From Hydractinia symbiolongicarpus (lineage: Eukaryota > Cnidaria > Hydrozoa > Anthoathecata > Hydractiniidae), in the NCBI RefSeq assembly GCF_029227915.1, contig NC_079875.1:29140001-29204000 (forward strand): a DNA stretch of 64,000 nt, written 5' to 3'. Of the stretch, positions 12,501-23,019 are shown piece after piece. Numbering within the stretch: the first letter of the stretch is position 1; every line of letters begins with the position of its first letter. A program made the position numbers and the translations under genes. The notes below the pieces were generated by a model. That model was not told the DNA's origin, searched no databases, and saw nothing but the letters and a program-made list of their open reading frames with translations.

Positions 12501-13802
12501 GGGCCACGAACGTCTGACTGGTCTAACTCTCACCTTGGTTACTACAGGATGTTTTTATAAGAAACCTAACCATTTGGTTGAGCCTGGAGATATTTTTTCA
12601 AATGTTCCATATTTGGCCTGAAAAATATTTTATTTACAAGCTTTTTTTTAGGTTTGGTCTGCGGTTTTGATATATATGAATAAAATTTGCTGTTTCTGTT
12701 ATATGTATAGATATAAGTTTCTTATAACCTGTCAAATTTTCTTAATTTTTAGCCTTCCTGAGTCTAAGGTTCCTTATTGACTGATTTCTTATAAAAGAAA
12801 CGTGTATCCCAACCAGCCCTGCTAATTTAATTTTATAAATATACATACTGATAACTTTTATTGAAAACTGAAAATCAGAATATATTTAATTATTCTACGC
12901 CAACGTCAACTTCTTTCCGCCCACTGAATCGCCATTGCAATTTATTGCACGATTCGTGCAAACCTAAATGACAGCAAAACTGACCACATGGTTGCTGGAC
13001 ACATGCCATCAAAGAAGATAATTTAATTAAAGTGTTTTGTTATATTTTATGAATTAAAGTTTTAACTTACTCAAATTACGCCTAGTTGCATCACTCAGTT
13101 TCTATATCTTAATGTTGTTTTCGAGCACACCACGATGTTACCCTACTTTTTGATAGTTAAGGTGGGTCGACGTAAAAAACATGCTCCCGACCTTCTCTCA
13201 AAGAGTTGAACTTACTGGACGTTTTAAGCGAGTATTTTTCCCAATAAAATGTAAACAATTACGCAATCCATTCCATGCAAAAAAATATCAGACAAACATA
13301 ATTTCTTCTGCACCTTTTTACCTATATTTTAACACCTGTATACGTCTGTCTGTCTGTCACGCAAAATGGTACCGCAAGTAGCGACACGCACATAATGTGG
13401 TATAAGCGAACGGATGAACACATGGATTTTTGGCCTACCAACGAGTTCAAAAAGATATCGGTCAAAACAACAGCAAGAAAGTCAAGAAAATTAAAGCACC
13501 ATTATTTTCAGTTCTAGTACCATTTAGATCTTCAAACTTTCAGGAAAGTCATCACTCGTCCTGGATTAATCAAAGGCTGTAAGGGTGATCACGGGGTTAC
13601 TTACGAAAATCTTTTTTTATTTAAAAAAGTTTACAGCTATCACAAAAGCTTCATAAATTTTACTCTTCTTTAACAAAAATCCTCTTTTTTAATTTTTTTA
13701 TAGTTATTTTTATAGTGTATACCAGTAACTTGCCTTCTTTTCTTCGCCGAAGTCATGTGGAACAGCGCGATAAACCTTCCCACATTTAAATGAAGTCATT
13801 TC
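3589..13802 (-). CDS. SH3-SH2 signalling protein, at least 15 exons, 3' part off-window
   Basis: I rebuilt this gene from splice sites and phase. Coding exons (minus order) are: 13734-13799 (ATG at 13799), 11802-11819, 11145-11162, 10879-10929, 10463-10578, 9305-9337, 9193-9223, 8975-9040, 8618-8683, 8369-8454, 7115-7208, 6043-6085, 5354-5394, 5095-5154 and 3589-3717. The first fourteen join in one frame. The first five exons read as an SH3 domain (KVYRAVPHDF, EILRF, DDSIQI, GGWF, KVGLI). A linker holds SDIYEPIEDV, a possible phosphotyrosine site. Exons 8-13 read as a divergent SH2 (EEWF start, GYVFV, LKHFVV, SFFSIV). The last exon is an SH2 N-terminal half (WYAGDLS, GSFLVLN). The step from exon 14 to 15 is out of phase by two bases, so a small exon is missing. 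Intron 1 uses a GC-AG donor (AAG|GCAAGT). The exon at 13734 is preceded by an acceptor, so 5' UTR or coding exons may lie further right. It could be a Src-like kinase or an adaptor; no kinase domain is in the window. Confidence 0.7.
4078..4315 (-). repeat. tRNA-derived SINE
   Basis: On the minus strand, 4315-4241 looks tRNA-like. It has an A-box-type segment (GATGTAGTGGTAGCGC) and a B box GGTTCAAGTCC at 4262-4252. The body runs to about 4078. The acceptor arms do not pair (GGCGGAG has no matching 3' arm), so this is a SINE head and not a tRNA gene. It lies in an intron of the SH3/SH2 gene. Confidence 0.6.
6460..7030. repeat. Dispersed repeat, partial copy related to 39.2-39.56 kb
   Basis: Several blocks match the 39-kb copy in the same order: TGCGATATATTTTTACYGAC, AAGCGCTCCACC and ACTTGTGGCTTAACC. 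The small open frames on both strands here (6759-6986) are explained by this repeat and are not genes. It lies in an intron of the SH3/SH2 gene. Confidence 0.55.
7209..8368. other. Intron sequence, nothing recognised
   Basis: AT-rich intron between the 8369-8454 and 7115-7208 exons of the SH3/SH2 gene. A short open frame at 7924-8124 has no recognisable similarity, and I treat it as chance. Confidence 0.4.
9850..10005 (-). repeat. tRNA-derived SINE
   Basis: On the minus strand a tRNA-like head starts near 9995, with GGCCTTGTGGTTATAGAG as the A-box region. It has a B box GGTTCGATCC at 9942-9933, and the SINE body runs leftward. The head resembles the one at 37984-38040 (shared GGCCTTGTGGT), so the two probably belong to one SINE family. 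It lies in an intron of the SH3/SH2 gene. Confidence 0.6.
12890..13009 (-). CDS. Small Cys-rich ORF, 39 aa, unrecognised
   Basis: A clean minus-strand frame runs from ATG at 13009 to TAA at 12890. It begins MACVQQPCGQFCCHLGLHE and ends with a basic/acidic tail (GRKEVDVGVE). Five Cys and two His lie in the first 21 residues, the kind of spacing seen in small metal-binding or disulfide-rich modules, but I recognise no family. The frame stays open upstream for several codons without another Met. It lies in intron 1 of the SH3/SH2 gene in the same orientation. It could be an alternative exon, a retrotransposon scrap or chance; the unusual composition in AT-rich DNA is the only argument for coding. 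Confidence 0.25.
   Translation of the reverse strand: MACVQQPCGQFCCHLGLHESCNKLQWRFSGRKEVDVGVE
13321..13445 (+). mobile_element. Degenerate non-autonomous Helitron copy
   Basis: It aligns along its length with the intact 53228-53364 copy: CTATATTTTAACACC near the left end, GTATACGTCTGTCTGTCTGT, CACGCAAAATGGTA, CGCAAGTAGCGACACGCAC, and a decayed right end (ATGGATTTTTGG, then CCAACGAG before T). The terminal hairpin and CTAG end are mutated, so this is an old copy. Confidence 0.55.
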
Positions 13803-16180
13803 CTAAAAGAAATTATTTCTTTAAGTGAGGAAAGGCGTTAGGGTTTCATGATTGTTTGAATTGTGTAACTAATATCAAAGCACATGTTCTTATACATTTT
13901 TTAAATCAGCGTTACAAACTCTACACATTAGGCAACGGCTGTTTTTTGTTTACGCAATGTTGACGTCTTCAAAACTCCTAAACTGCCTTTATTGCCATCT
14001 AATATCTCACATGTTTTCTGAACATCCAAGTGCTCTTAAACAAAGAAATATGAGAATGCAAGAAACGATACAAAAAGTTTTATCAAATTATTTAAAAAAA
14101 GTTCGCAGAAATTTAAAACTATTTCATTTCTGTTCATCCGTTTATCGACTGATTGAAACTTCGTTCTTGTGATCAGTATATATATAAATATATGCCGACT
14201 TTTAAAACACGAGTAGGCATTGGACCTGGTCGGTTAAACAGCGCAATACAATCAAGCCACTGCATGACTAATAAATAGGCGACAATAAACGCAAAAAACG
14301 TATATAAAATAACAGTGTCTGACACTTTTGAAACTGACAAAGCTTCACCGCGACTAAGAGTTTCACCATGAAGCCCAAATTCAATAAATATCTATATAAC
14401 AATGCTTTCTCACCATACATATGTTGTGTTCGATCTCCTCATGTATTCTAAACTGGCAACCTTTACTTACTGCCAGTAATCATATAAACGTACGCAGGGG
14501 AAGTCCCTATGTATTTGCACTACAATTCCTCGTACTGTTTTCTATGTTTGACGTGCGTGTTACCTTGATGAATAATTATTGTAATTGATTTTGGATCGAC
14601 TATTTTTGTTATCAATTCCTTAGCATGAATCAACTTTTGTTTTTAAATGATAAGCTTTATTACCAACTCTTTTTGCTTTGTTGATGTTGATGCGCTTTTA
14701 AGTAATATGAGCTTGAAGATAAACCCCTCTTTTGAAAGAAATAAACTCTATTTGTAGAGAAATAAAGCTATTTTTTCTAAAATTTTAATTAGAATAGAAG
14801 TAGCTTGAACAAAGCGATATAAGATAATGATATTTGAAAGTAAAACAGTTCATTAAGCCTGCTTGAGATGGTAATACTTCAGAAAAAATGAAACACTATA
14901 ATATTTCTGATCAAAATTTCGAAATGCACTTTTAGTAGTTGGAAACTAGATGTTTTTTAAAAGTAAGATTATTGACATGATGTCACTAATGCCAAGTACT
15001 TTTTGCTTATAGAGATAATAGTTCAGCATACCATGATTTCCGGGGAATTCCCCAGCTTACTGCTAATAAACATCAATGCAATAAGAGATCAACATGGTGC
15101 CAGGTTACAACGTTGAAATTCCACAGACCTTTTTTTAACAATTTATTACATCAAAAAAACACCCCAGCTTAATGATAACAACAGTATTTACTTTAATCGT
15201 AAAGTTTGATTTTTGAATTTCACAAATTAAGTATCTTATTGATTATATTAACCCTAGTCGGCGTAGAATCATGTTTTGTTACGATTTATCATTTTTAGTC
15301 GTAATCTGTAAATATATGAAATAATATAAAAAGGCACTTAAGATCATGTAATAAAAAGCAACCTGGTGGTTGGAAGCACCTCGAATTTGTAACACTTCAA
15401 GTTATTCGCGATTAAATAATTCGTGTCTTGCAACTTTCTTTGTAGAATGAATTTAAATTCGAATGTTATTTTTGTATATACAACAAAAATAAACCGACAA
15501 AGTTTACGTTGTGGATACTTATTTTTATATATATATTTTCAACAAAACAATAATTCGATATTGTCGCATTTTGGAGGAGAAGAAGATATTATAATATTCT
15601 AGCTTTGCCCTAAGATCTTTCGATCATAGTCTGAATAAAAAGAGAGGTAGATCGGCCCAAAACACTTTGGACGGTTTGCTAATAAAATGCCAGGTGCAGC
15701 TGAAGATTTCTTTGTTGTGATTTTTCAGTTAGTAGAAGCTGAAATTCCCGAATAAAAAGAAGAATCTATATCTCAGGTAAATAGCAACATTGAAGAACTG
15801 AGTTATCGGAAACACATTTAGTAAATACTAGTCGATAAAGCCCGTGGAGAAATCCCCTTAGGCAGAAGGACAATGGAAAAATAGGTTGTTTTAGATTTTT
15901 TGCTGACGTCAACAGTGCAGGTACAAAAAAAATTGGCCAAGTTTAGTTTATTCGTTGCCTATAACGTGTAAAGGTTAAAACGCTGTTCACAATAATGTAT
16001 AGGATCATATGTATTCGACAAAAGCCTAAGGAGATATAAGGTGTTAAAAATTTTGTTGACGTCAGCAATGGCCTGTCATTCCCAAATATTTATTTTCAAG
16101 AAATTTGTGTACCTATTGCCTTCATCGTATAGATCTTGAAACGCTGATCAAGAAAAGTCCATTCTGAAACGGATTTGGTG
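13803..16180. other. No gene recognised
   Basis: AT-rich sequence upstream of the first recognised SH3/SH2 coding exon. The open frame at 13957-14172 shows no family features. The 5' UTR and promoter of the SH3/SH2 gene should lie here, but no promoter motif can be assigned with confidence. From about 15.65 kb the sequence looks like an old interspersed repeat (repeated TTGACGTCA-type blocks) leading into the next entry. Confidence 0.4.
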
Positions 16181-16480
16181 ACCCAGGTTTGGAAAACTTA
16201 CCCAACTTGGTCCCAGGTAGTCCCTAGTTACCCACGCAGGAGATGACGTCAGTTATTTCCACCCGTTTCCAAGTTATTAAGCCTTAATTTTAAAAGTGCA
16301 ATGCATTGGCTTCACTAATCTTAATATACTTTCCTTTGACGTCAATATTGCTTTAACGTCAAAGTTTGCTAATTTACAGAACAAATTTATAGGCGATGTT
16401 TTATAGACTTTATCAAAGAAATTTTATCCACTTTGCAAAAGTCACAGAGAGAAGCTCCGTATTATTATAGAGATATTAGT
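16180..16480. repeat. Dispersed repeat, partial copy related to 38.95-39.17 kb
   Basis: It shares GGTCCCAGGTAG and CACTTTGCAAAAGTCA, in the same order and at similar spacing, with 38960-39170. Together with the 6.5-kb copy this suggests one family of at least 600 bp, of which the 38.95-39.56 kb copy is the longest in the window. Confidence 0.5.
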
Positions 16481-17090
16481 GAATTCCTAGAACACAAGCC
16501 CGTTTCATATTTCTTTGTTTACGAAAAGTGTTTAATTATATGTTCGTAGAGTCCCTTCATAATTATTTTCGTTTTCTTGAACTTTAATAATGATTTCCTA
16601 TTTTGATAAAAATATTTTCCCCTAAATCAAAAACTATGCTAAAAGTATTTTCCCCTAAAACTACATATTTTGATAATTTTTTAAGGTTACAAAGTTGTCG
16701 CCGTTATTCCAAAAAGCATATTTTTATGGTACAACACATTGCATTCAAGAGAAATCCAATATGTTCTATCTCTTCATAGATATGTAGCTAATGCTGTTTA
16801 AATGCTGTTTAAATGCGATCTGTGATCTTGAATACGACAAGCATTTGCAACAATATTTGTAGTGCAATACCTTAGATGGTTTACGTCAGTACATAATTTT
16901 GTTTTAAGTGTATCTACAAACTTTTATACTAAAAATATTAAAAACAATGATAATTACATATTTACATCAATAAGTGCTGAAAAGAAAGTCTTTAAGATAA
17001 AAATTTTAAGTGACACTCTTTCTGAAGAGGTTTAGCATTTTAGTCTCTAGTTGGTTATTTAGTGATTGTGTTCTCTTAAATAATAGGTAT

Positions 17091-17350
17091 TTTCTTCAAA
17101 CGCAGCTTATTTTCTTCAAACGCAGCTTATTTTCTTCAAACGCAGCTTATTTTCTTCAAACGCAGCTTATTTTCTTCAAACGCAGCTTATTTTCTTCAAA
17201 CGCAGCTTATTTTCTTCAAACGCAGCTTATTTTCTTCAAACGCAGCTTATTTTCTTCAAACGCAGCTTATTTTCTTCAAACGCAGCTTATTTTCTTCAAA
17301 CGCAGCTTATTTTCTTCAAACGCAGCTTATTTTCTTCAAACGCAGCTTAT
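17091..17350. repeat. 20-bp satellite, 13 identical copies
   Basis: The unit TTTCTTCAAACGCAGCTTAT repeats 13 times with no differences that I can see. Three copies make 60 bases, so one frame stays open as a 20-residue repeat; that open frame is a by-product and not a gene. Perfect identity means recent expansion or an assembly artefact. Confidence 0.95.
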
Positions 17351-17399
17351 TCCTCTAATTTTTAGTGCGAAACTCATTTTGTTTTTCCTCTAATTACAG

Positions 17400-18535
17400 C
17401 TCAGATTTCTTCTAATTATAGTGCGAACCAGATAACTTAGGGGAACTGTTTTCGTTATTGGATTGGAACTCCCCGCCAAATATTGTTTTTTGACATCGAA
17501 TCAAAGTTTATTTAACGGAAAGGCGAGCTGCGCACTGCGCGGGACGGCTGCTGAATAAAAGTTCATGATAACAGTGTTGATTTTGAAGACCAGACCAGAC
17601 TGACTGAATTGGTCTGCTTCATAATAAATCAATTTACATGTTACAGCCATCATGATAATAAAAAGTCCTAAAACAAAGTCTAAGGTTGTTTTGATATTGG
17701 AAATATTCGTAGAGCTCAGTACGTGCAGAATAATTAAACAAGAATATGCCTGTTCGATTTATTATTGAATGTTTCCGGTCTGTATATTTATTAAATTTGG
17801 CGCCATCTCATCATAACAAACTTTATCGTTCGTAGCTCGTAGTTTGTTGTGAAAAAGAGATTTAAAACATGAAAAAAATGTTGTTGTTGGTCATGACAAA
17901 GTCAAATATCTTATTTTAACGTTTACTGGTAAGTAGCTACATCTAAAATCTACTTATATTTACCCCACACAGACATGGAAATTCTGTAAAATTGTTGTTT
18001 GGAAGATATATAGATACATAGTCGTAAAGAAAAAAAATAAAAAAAAATACAAAATAAAACATATTTTTTTCCACTATTTTATTGCGAAATTAAATTTTCG
18101 AAAAAAAATGATTTATTTCTTATAATTATTAGTGCGATAATAATAAATTTTTTTTTCGACCGCACTAAATTAGATGGAACGACGATAATATTGGAATTAC
18201 GGTAGACCCGGGGAAAAAAATCTGACGAACGCCGTTTTGGTTTGGAAGTGATAATGTCAGGTTTGTAGGTCTCCTTCTCACCTTTTTTTCTTCTATATAC
18301 TTTGTATTTATGCTAAATGCAGTTAGGTTAGCTACACCTTTTATTGCTGTCATGAAAACTTATTCTACAAATTAAAACGACAGACTGTTTCCTGTGTTTT
18401 TATTTAAACTGAAGCTGCGATAACCTTCTTATGAAAAGGGTATTACGCCTATACAGATGTGTAACATGGTTTAACTGTACTAAGCTCTCCATTCGAATGT
18501 TTTGTGATGTTAAGCTCTCCTCTGTGCGCGTGGTT
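17400..18535. other. No gene recognised
   Basis: AT-rich intergenic sequence with poly-A/T runs. Around 18.19-18.31 kb there is weak similarity (GTTTGTAGGT and flanks) to the dispersed repeat at 39.28-39.36 kb. Confidence 0.35.
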
Positions 18536-18539
18536 AGTA

Positions 18540-19600
18540 ATCAAAAATCAAAATGGCGAAACATAGACGTGAATTTAAACACTATTGAGAATTATATTCT
18601 GAATGGAAAGTATCCAGAAGGGATGAAAGACAAAGGACTGAAAAGGAATTTTAAAAAAATCGTGTAAACATTTTTCAATTGTGGATGGTAATTTTACATA
18701 CAAACAAAATCGAAGGGTAATCTTTGAAGGTAAACAAAAGCAGAACATAATTCATGATGTCCATGAGGGAATAAACGAGAACCCTAGCATTGGTAGCGGT
18801 AGCATTGAGTGGGCATCGAGTTGTAGTTGATGTGTTTAATCTTCCAGAGGTGAATGGTTATAAACACTTAATTGATTACTTTTTAAAATGGTCGGAAGCC
18901 AAACCTGTCAAGGACAAAAGTGCTTCCATTGTCGCTAGATTTTTGTATGACGTGATGTGTCGCCACGGGTGCTTTAAGACCCAAATCAATGATCGAGGTA
19001 AAGAATTCGTAAAGGAGGTTTCAGATGCATTGCTCGAGTTAACAGGTACCGATCAACGAATAACTTTCAGCTTACCACCGACAATCGAATGGCCAATGCG
19101 AGATACAAATAGAACAATAAAAGATTCATTAGTATATGTTTTGGAAGAGAATTCAAAAAAATAGCCTGACGTTATTGAAGGTGTTCTTTTCGCGCACCGT
19201 GTAAGTATTCACTTCTCAACTAAATTTTCGCCATCTTTTACTGTACAACCGCCAACCCGCCCAACCGATTGATATCAAGTATAACCTAATCAAGGAATCT
19301 ATCGAAACTGATTATCCCTGTGATTTCGAAACATGTAGAGCATTTTTGAGTTCAAGTTCTAAAATTCGAGATGCAGCTCACAACGCAGCCAGCCAAAATA
19401 TCAAAAAAAGGCCCAAAAGAAGCAGCAGAAAGCCTACGACAAACGACACAACAAACCAGAATTGACGTTACAAATTGAATCAAAGGTTACTTCGTCAGAA
19501 TCTAAAACGGAAGGACAGAAAAGGTGGGAAGTTTAATTACAAATGGAACGGTCTATACACCATACAATCCATCCACATGGCGTGTGCACACTTACCAAAT
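18540..19600 (+). pseudogene. Retroelement integrase remnant (Gypsy / KRBA2-like)
   Basis: Broken pieces of an integrase. Near 18.55-18.78 kb, WRNIDVNLNTIENYI, GKYPEGMK and NIIHDVHEG match the region ahead of an integrase core. At 18790-19164 the core reads VVVDVF, HLIDYFLKWSEAKP, RHGCF and INDRGKEF. The first two catalytic aspartates (VDVF, NDRG) are visible. The expected glutamate in the NG-V-E-R-F block is replaced (RDTNRTIKDSL), and the reading frame ends at 19164, where homologous-looking sequence continues (FAHRV-S-HFSTKFSPS). A catalytically dead fragment. It may derive from a Ty3/Gypsy pol or from the integrase-derived KRBA2-like family; the fragment is too decayed to decide. Confidence 0.65.
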
Positions 19601-19674
19601 AGAAAGGAGTAACCTTGAAGAACAAATATAATGTCAGTCTGCTGCTAAAATCATTTTATTCGAACGAAGAACTC

Positions 19675-19838
19675 GTTGAAGATCCCGTGTCTCAACCAAC
19701 CAGAATCGTTGAAGATCCCGTGTCTCAACAACCAGAATCGTTGAAGATCCCGTGTCTCAACCAACCAGAATGGTTGAAGATCCCGTGTCCCAACCAACCA
19801 GAATCATTGAACATATCGTGTCTCAACCAGTCGGGATC
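19675..19838 (+). repeat. 33-bp tandem repeat, five copies
   Basis: The unit GTTGAAGATCCCGTGTCTCA plus ACCAACCAGAATC repeats at 33, 32, 33, 33 and 33 bases. 33 bases is 11 codons (EDPVSQPTRIV), but one base is missing in copy 2, which breaks the shared frame. The fifth copy is the most diverged. It directly follows the integrase remnant and may be the expanded tail of that coding sequence. Confidence 0.85.
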
Positions 19839-20174
19839 GTTGGATCTTACACAGTAAAGGCAACGAAAAATCTTTATCAACTTCCAAATAAAATAGTTTT
19901 AATGATTTTGGAACTAGCAACAGCAAACCAAGATGTAATCACGTATACCGCGTTATTAAATACAATCCATTGTCAAAGAAAAACAAAATGTTATTTTGCC
20001 TTGCGTATACCTTGATTTCTACGACGACGTACTCGAACGTCTCCCAAGGAGAAAAAATAAAATCAAAGTTAGCGTAAATAAACTGTCAAGGCATTTCGAC
20101 CTTGGTAGTGGTGCAAGCGACGCTGTTCGCACATCAATTCGAAACAAGAATTGGAAGTCAGATTGGTTGGTTTA

Positions 20175-20215
20175 TCTCTTATAATAATACGCTAAGTGTG
20201 TCTGTCTGTCACTTT
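20175..20215 (+). mobile_element. Helitron-type 5' end fragment
   Basis: An A is followed by TCTCTTATAATAATACG, then GTGTGTCTGTCTGTCAC. This matches the start of the intact mini-Helitrons at 53228 and 57376 and the 26660 copy. No matching 3' end (hairpin plus CTAG) was found downstream, so only the left end is supported. Confidence 0.4.
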
Positions 20216-20219
20216 TGCA

Positions 20220-21300
20220 AACACGATATTTTTTACCACCCGAATGCGCGAGTTTTTCGAGTTTTTTTGTTTTGTTTACATTTGTCTCGCAACCGTTAGA
20301 AACCACGTGATAGAAAATAAGCAGTATGATTCGTTCAAATACGTACTTTCGAACGGGACGGCATTCGAATAAAAAGTTCCGTTAGCGTAAAAACAAACAA
20401 ACATAAAAATTTCTCGACAAAGTTCTCGACACAAAAGGCGAACTGAAGAAGCGGTTAAAAAATGTCTTATTTTTGACGATCCCTTAGTCACAAAAAAGTG
20501 CAGATATTAAAAGCAAGAAAAGTAAAAGTGGAGAAGTAGAAGTACAAAAGTAAAGTTAGAAGCCACGAGAAGTTACTTCGAAAGTGAAAAGTGCAGCTAG
20601 AAGTAGTAAAGAAAAGTTAGAAGTAGAAAATAAAAGCTTGGGTTTAAAGTCGATTTGGATTCACATATAGTAAGAAGTTTGATATTTTTAGACGTTATGT
20701 TTTTATGTCGCTAGAGTTACGTGTCAGGCAGACTCGCATTTGCCAGGAAAAAGTCACTTAAAAGCTTCAAATTCTTTAAGTTTTATGTTTTACCGCGTTT
20801 TTTATAAAAAAGCTAGCATTTACTGTTTTTTGCATAATTAATGTATCCCCCGGTGCGTAACTAATGTATTTGTCCTAAAATTCAAAATGCTGCATAAAGC
20901 TGTTAGCTGGCTACCAAACAAATGTGCCAGCGAAATAGAAAGTTTTGGTTTGTTGAACTAACTGCAAATGTCATAATTTTTACATTGCTATTGTTTTCCT
21001 TTATATATGTTTTACTAAGCATAAACAGCTAGCTATAGACTTAGCTAAGTCTCCCCAGCTTAAGTATATTTAACTGGGTGTCTTAGGTACTGTTTTGTTA
21101 GCTGGCTAGCTAATGTTAGCTTCAAGGCTCCATCCCATAGCTAGCTTTAATCTATGAGTTTTGTCGTTATTCCTCTTTTTTTAGGTATTTATAGCTACCT
21201 TAGTACTCAAACTTCTCTTCTTTTTTGAACACGAATTATGATGTAACAACAAGCTATAGCTACAAAATCTTTCTTGAACTTTTAGGATACTGTGACACAT
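20220..21300. other. No gene recognised
   Basis: It contains purine-rich GAAGTAGAAG/AAGTTAGAAG-type simple repeats near 20.51-20.64 kb and several GCTAGC-rich spots near 21.03-21.15 kb. No exon or domain is apparent. Confidence 0.35.
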
Positions 21301-22860
21301 TTTTATGCCCATAGAGAATAATTTTTTCACATTTCCTGTAAACTTTACAAGGGGACCACAATATGACAAGTGGAACAAATTTTATAGAATTTAAAGTGTG
21401 TGTATTAAGTTATTTTTTATTGTTTTGTTTCCTCATCCTGTTAAACTTTTGTCAGCCTACATGTAAAATGCCAGGTTTTTTTACAAGGGTTTTTGACATT
21501 TGATTGGAAATTTATATATACGTGGGTTTATGACTTTGGGTTAAAAACATTTTTGAGAGGATGGTATGGTTGTCAGTTTATATTGTTCGTGTTGCAAAAT
21601 GCTGTTTTTTTGAAATTTTGTGTAAACTTTTGTGGAAATAGACCACATGCAATATATATACTGAAAGAACAAATCTTTGTAGAATCAGACTTCACTGTAA
21701 GCTGTTGTAAAGCTGATGTCTTTATCGGTAAAAATAACAGCCATATTTTACTAATTAAGAAAAAATAAAACGAGTTTGAAAGTTAAAAAGTATTTATTTG
21801 TTAAGCTTTTTGTACACTAAGTACATCTTCAGACTATATAAACAACTTTGTCTTTATATTTCGTATTATAAATTATTGTTTGGGAGAACTAACTGTATGT
21901 GATGTAATTTTTGCTGGAAGAAAATTCCATGGTTTCACGTTTTTGTTTTTCTTGAGAATTTTACAAAATTTTGTAGGGATAAATGTTTGCTGATAATAAA
22001 AAATTATATACTTAATGTTCTGACTGAAACTGTTTTTGTTTTTTATATTTTGTAATCTAAACGCGAGGACTGTATGCACTGAAATCACTGATTTTTTTAA
22101 ATTTTGATGTGTTTCATAACCTTTTTGTAGAAGATTAATGGGTAATGGCAATATACGACATGCTGAATGAACTTATTTTTGTTGATTTAGATGTGTTTCT
22201 CAAAAACTGATCTGTTTTACATTTTGTGTAAACTTTTGTTTACGAACCATATACAATGTTTCCAAAATAATGATCTTTGTTGATTCAAGTTTATTCTTTG
22301 CTCATTGATTTTTTGACATTTAGGTTTAAAATTGTTGGTAAAGGGCAGTACGGAACTAAAAAGGAAAATTTTTGTGTTCTTAACTGGTTGATTTTTACAT
22401 TTTGTGTAAATTTTTGTGGGAGAGGATGGTATCCAACCGTAATGACTGATTTTTCTAGATTTAAATTTGATGTTTTCGAAACTATGGCTTTTTCATATTT
22501 TTGTATAATCTTTTAAGGGAAAGACAATATTTAAAATGTGTAAAATAACTTATATATTTGTTGATTTGCGCTAACTCTTGCAGGCCTCCTTTTTGACATT
22601 TCAGAATAAAATACTGAGGGTTTTCAACGTAATCACTTAAGATGTACATATTTGAGATGCGTTATTTCTGAGATTATTATTATCTAACTGTCGGTGTTCT
22701 TATTGTCGGTTTTGTGAGTATTGGTGTTGTGAGTGTCGATGTTGTGAGTGTCGTTGTTGTAACTTTTTATCAACTATATTTTACACCTTGCAAACTGTTT
22801 TTTTACTTTGTGTAAGATTTGTGTGGAGGATTTAATGCGATTTGACATTTGATGTCAGAT
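21300..22860. repeat. Field of diverged repeats with a TTTTGTGTAAACTTTTGTGG core
   Basis: The core recurs with changes near 21.62, 22.22, 22.40 and 22.81 kb. It is often followed by GGAGGATGGTATG-like and TTTGACATTTGA-like blocks. Open frames at 21493-21768 and 22277-22516 both cross the repeats (each contains an FCVNFCG string), so they are repeat translations. The period is irregular (about 180-600 bp), suggesting an old, broken tandem array. Confidence 0.5.
21805..21832 (-). ncRNA. Hammerhead-like motif of Penelope type, degenerate
   Basis: Minus strand: CTGAAGA, then T, a GTAC...GTAC stem, then AAAA in place of GAAA, then AGC. The same layout appears at 30504-30532 beside a Penelope GIY-YIG domain. 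The downstream AAGCTT...AATAAATA is shared too, so this is probably the end of an otherwise lost Penelope copy. The G-to-A change in the GAAA box argues against activity. Confidence 0.35.
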
Positions 22861-22945
22861 TTTAAGAACATTTTTTTTTGTATATGCACTACTGACGTCA
22901 GCAACACATCTAAAGCAACCTATTTTTCATTGGCCTTTTGCCTAA

Positions 22946-22975
22946 GTGGATTTTTCCACGGGCCTTATCGACTAG
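22946..22975 (+). mobile_element. Helitron 3' end
   Basis: GTGGA-TTTT-TCCAC hairpin, then GGGCCTTATCGACTAG and a T, as at 53353-53365 and 57459-57471. The 5' end is not clear; ATCTAACTGTCGG near 22683 is one candidate, which would give an element of about 290 bp. Confidence 0.5.
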
Positions 22976-23019
22976 TAGTTATTATTTATATAGTGTTTTG
23001 GAGGAAAAAGCTGGTAGTG

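Noticed and set aside
12532-12600. Possible extra exon of the SH3/SH2 gene (acceptor CAG|GCCAAATATGG, donor ATG|GTTAGG)
   Set aside because: Its phase does not fit the neighbouring exons, and the gene joins correctly without it; the only rescue would need a 24-base intron.
17010-17393. 127-residue ORF rich in FLQTQL repeats
   Set aside because: It is the translation of 13 identical 20-bp satellite units; the open frame follows from the repeat lacking stops.
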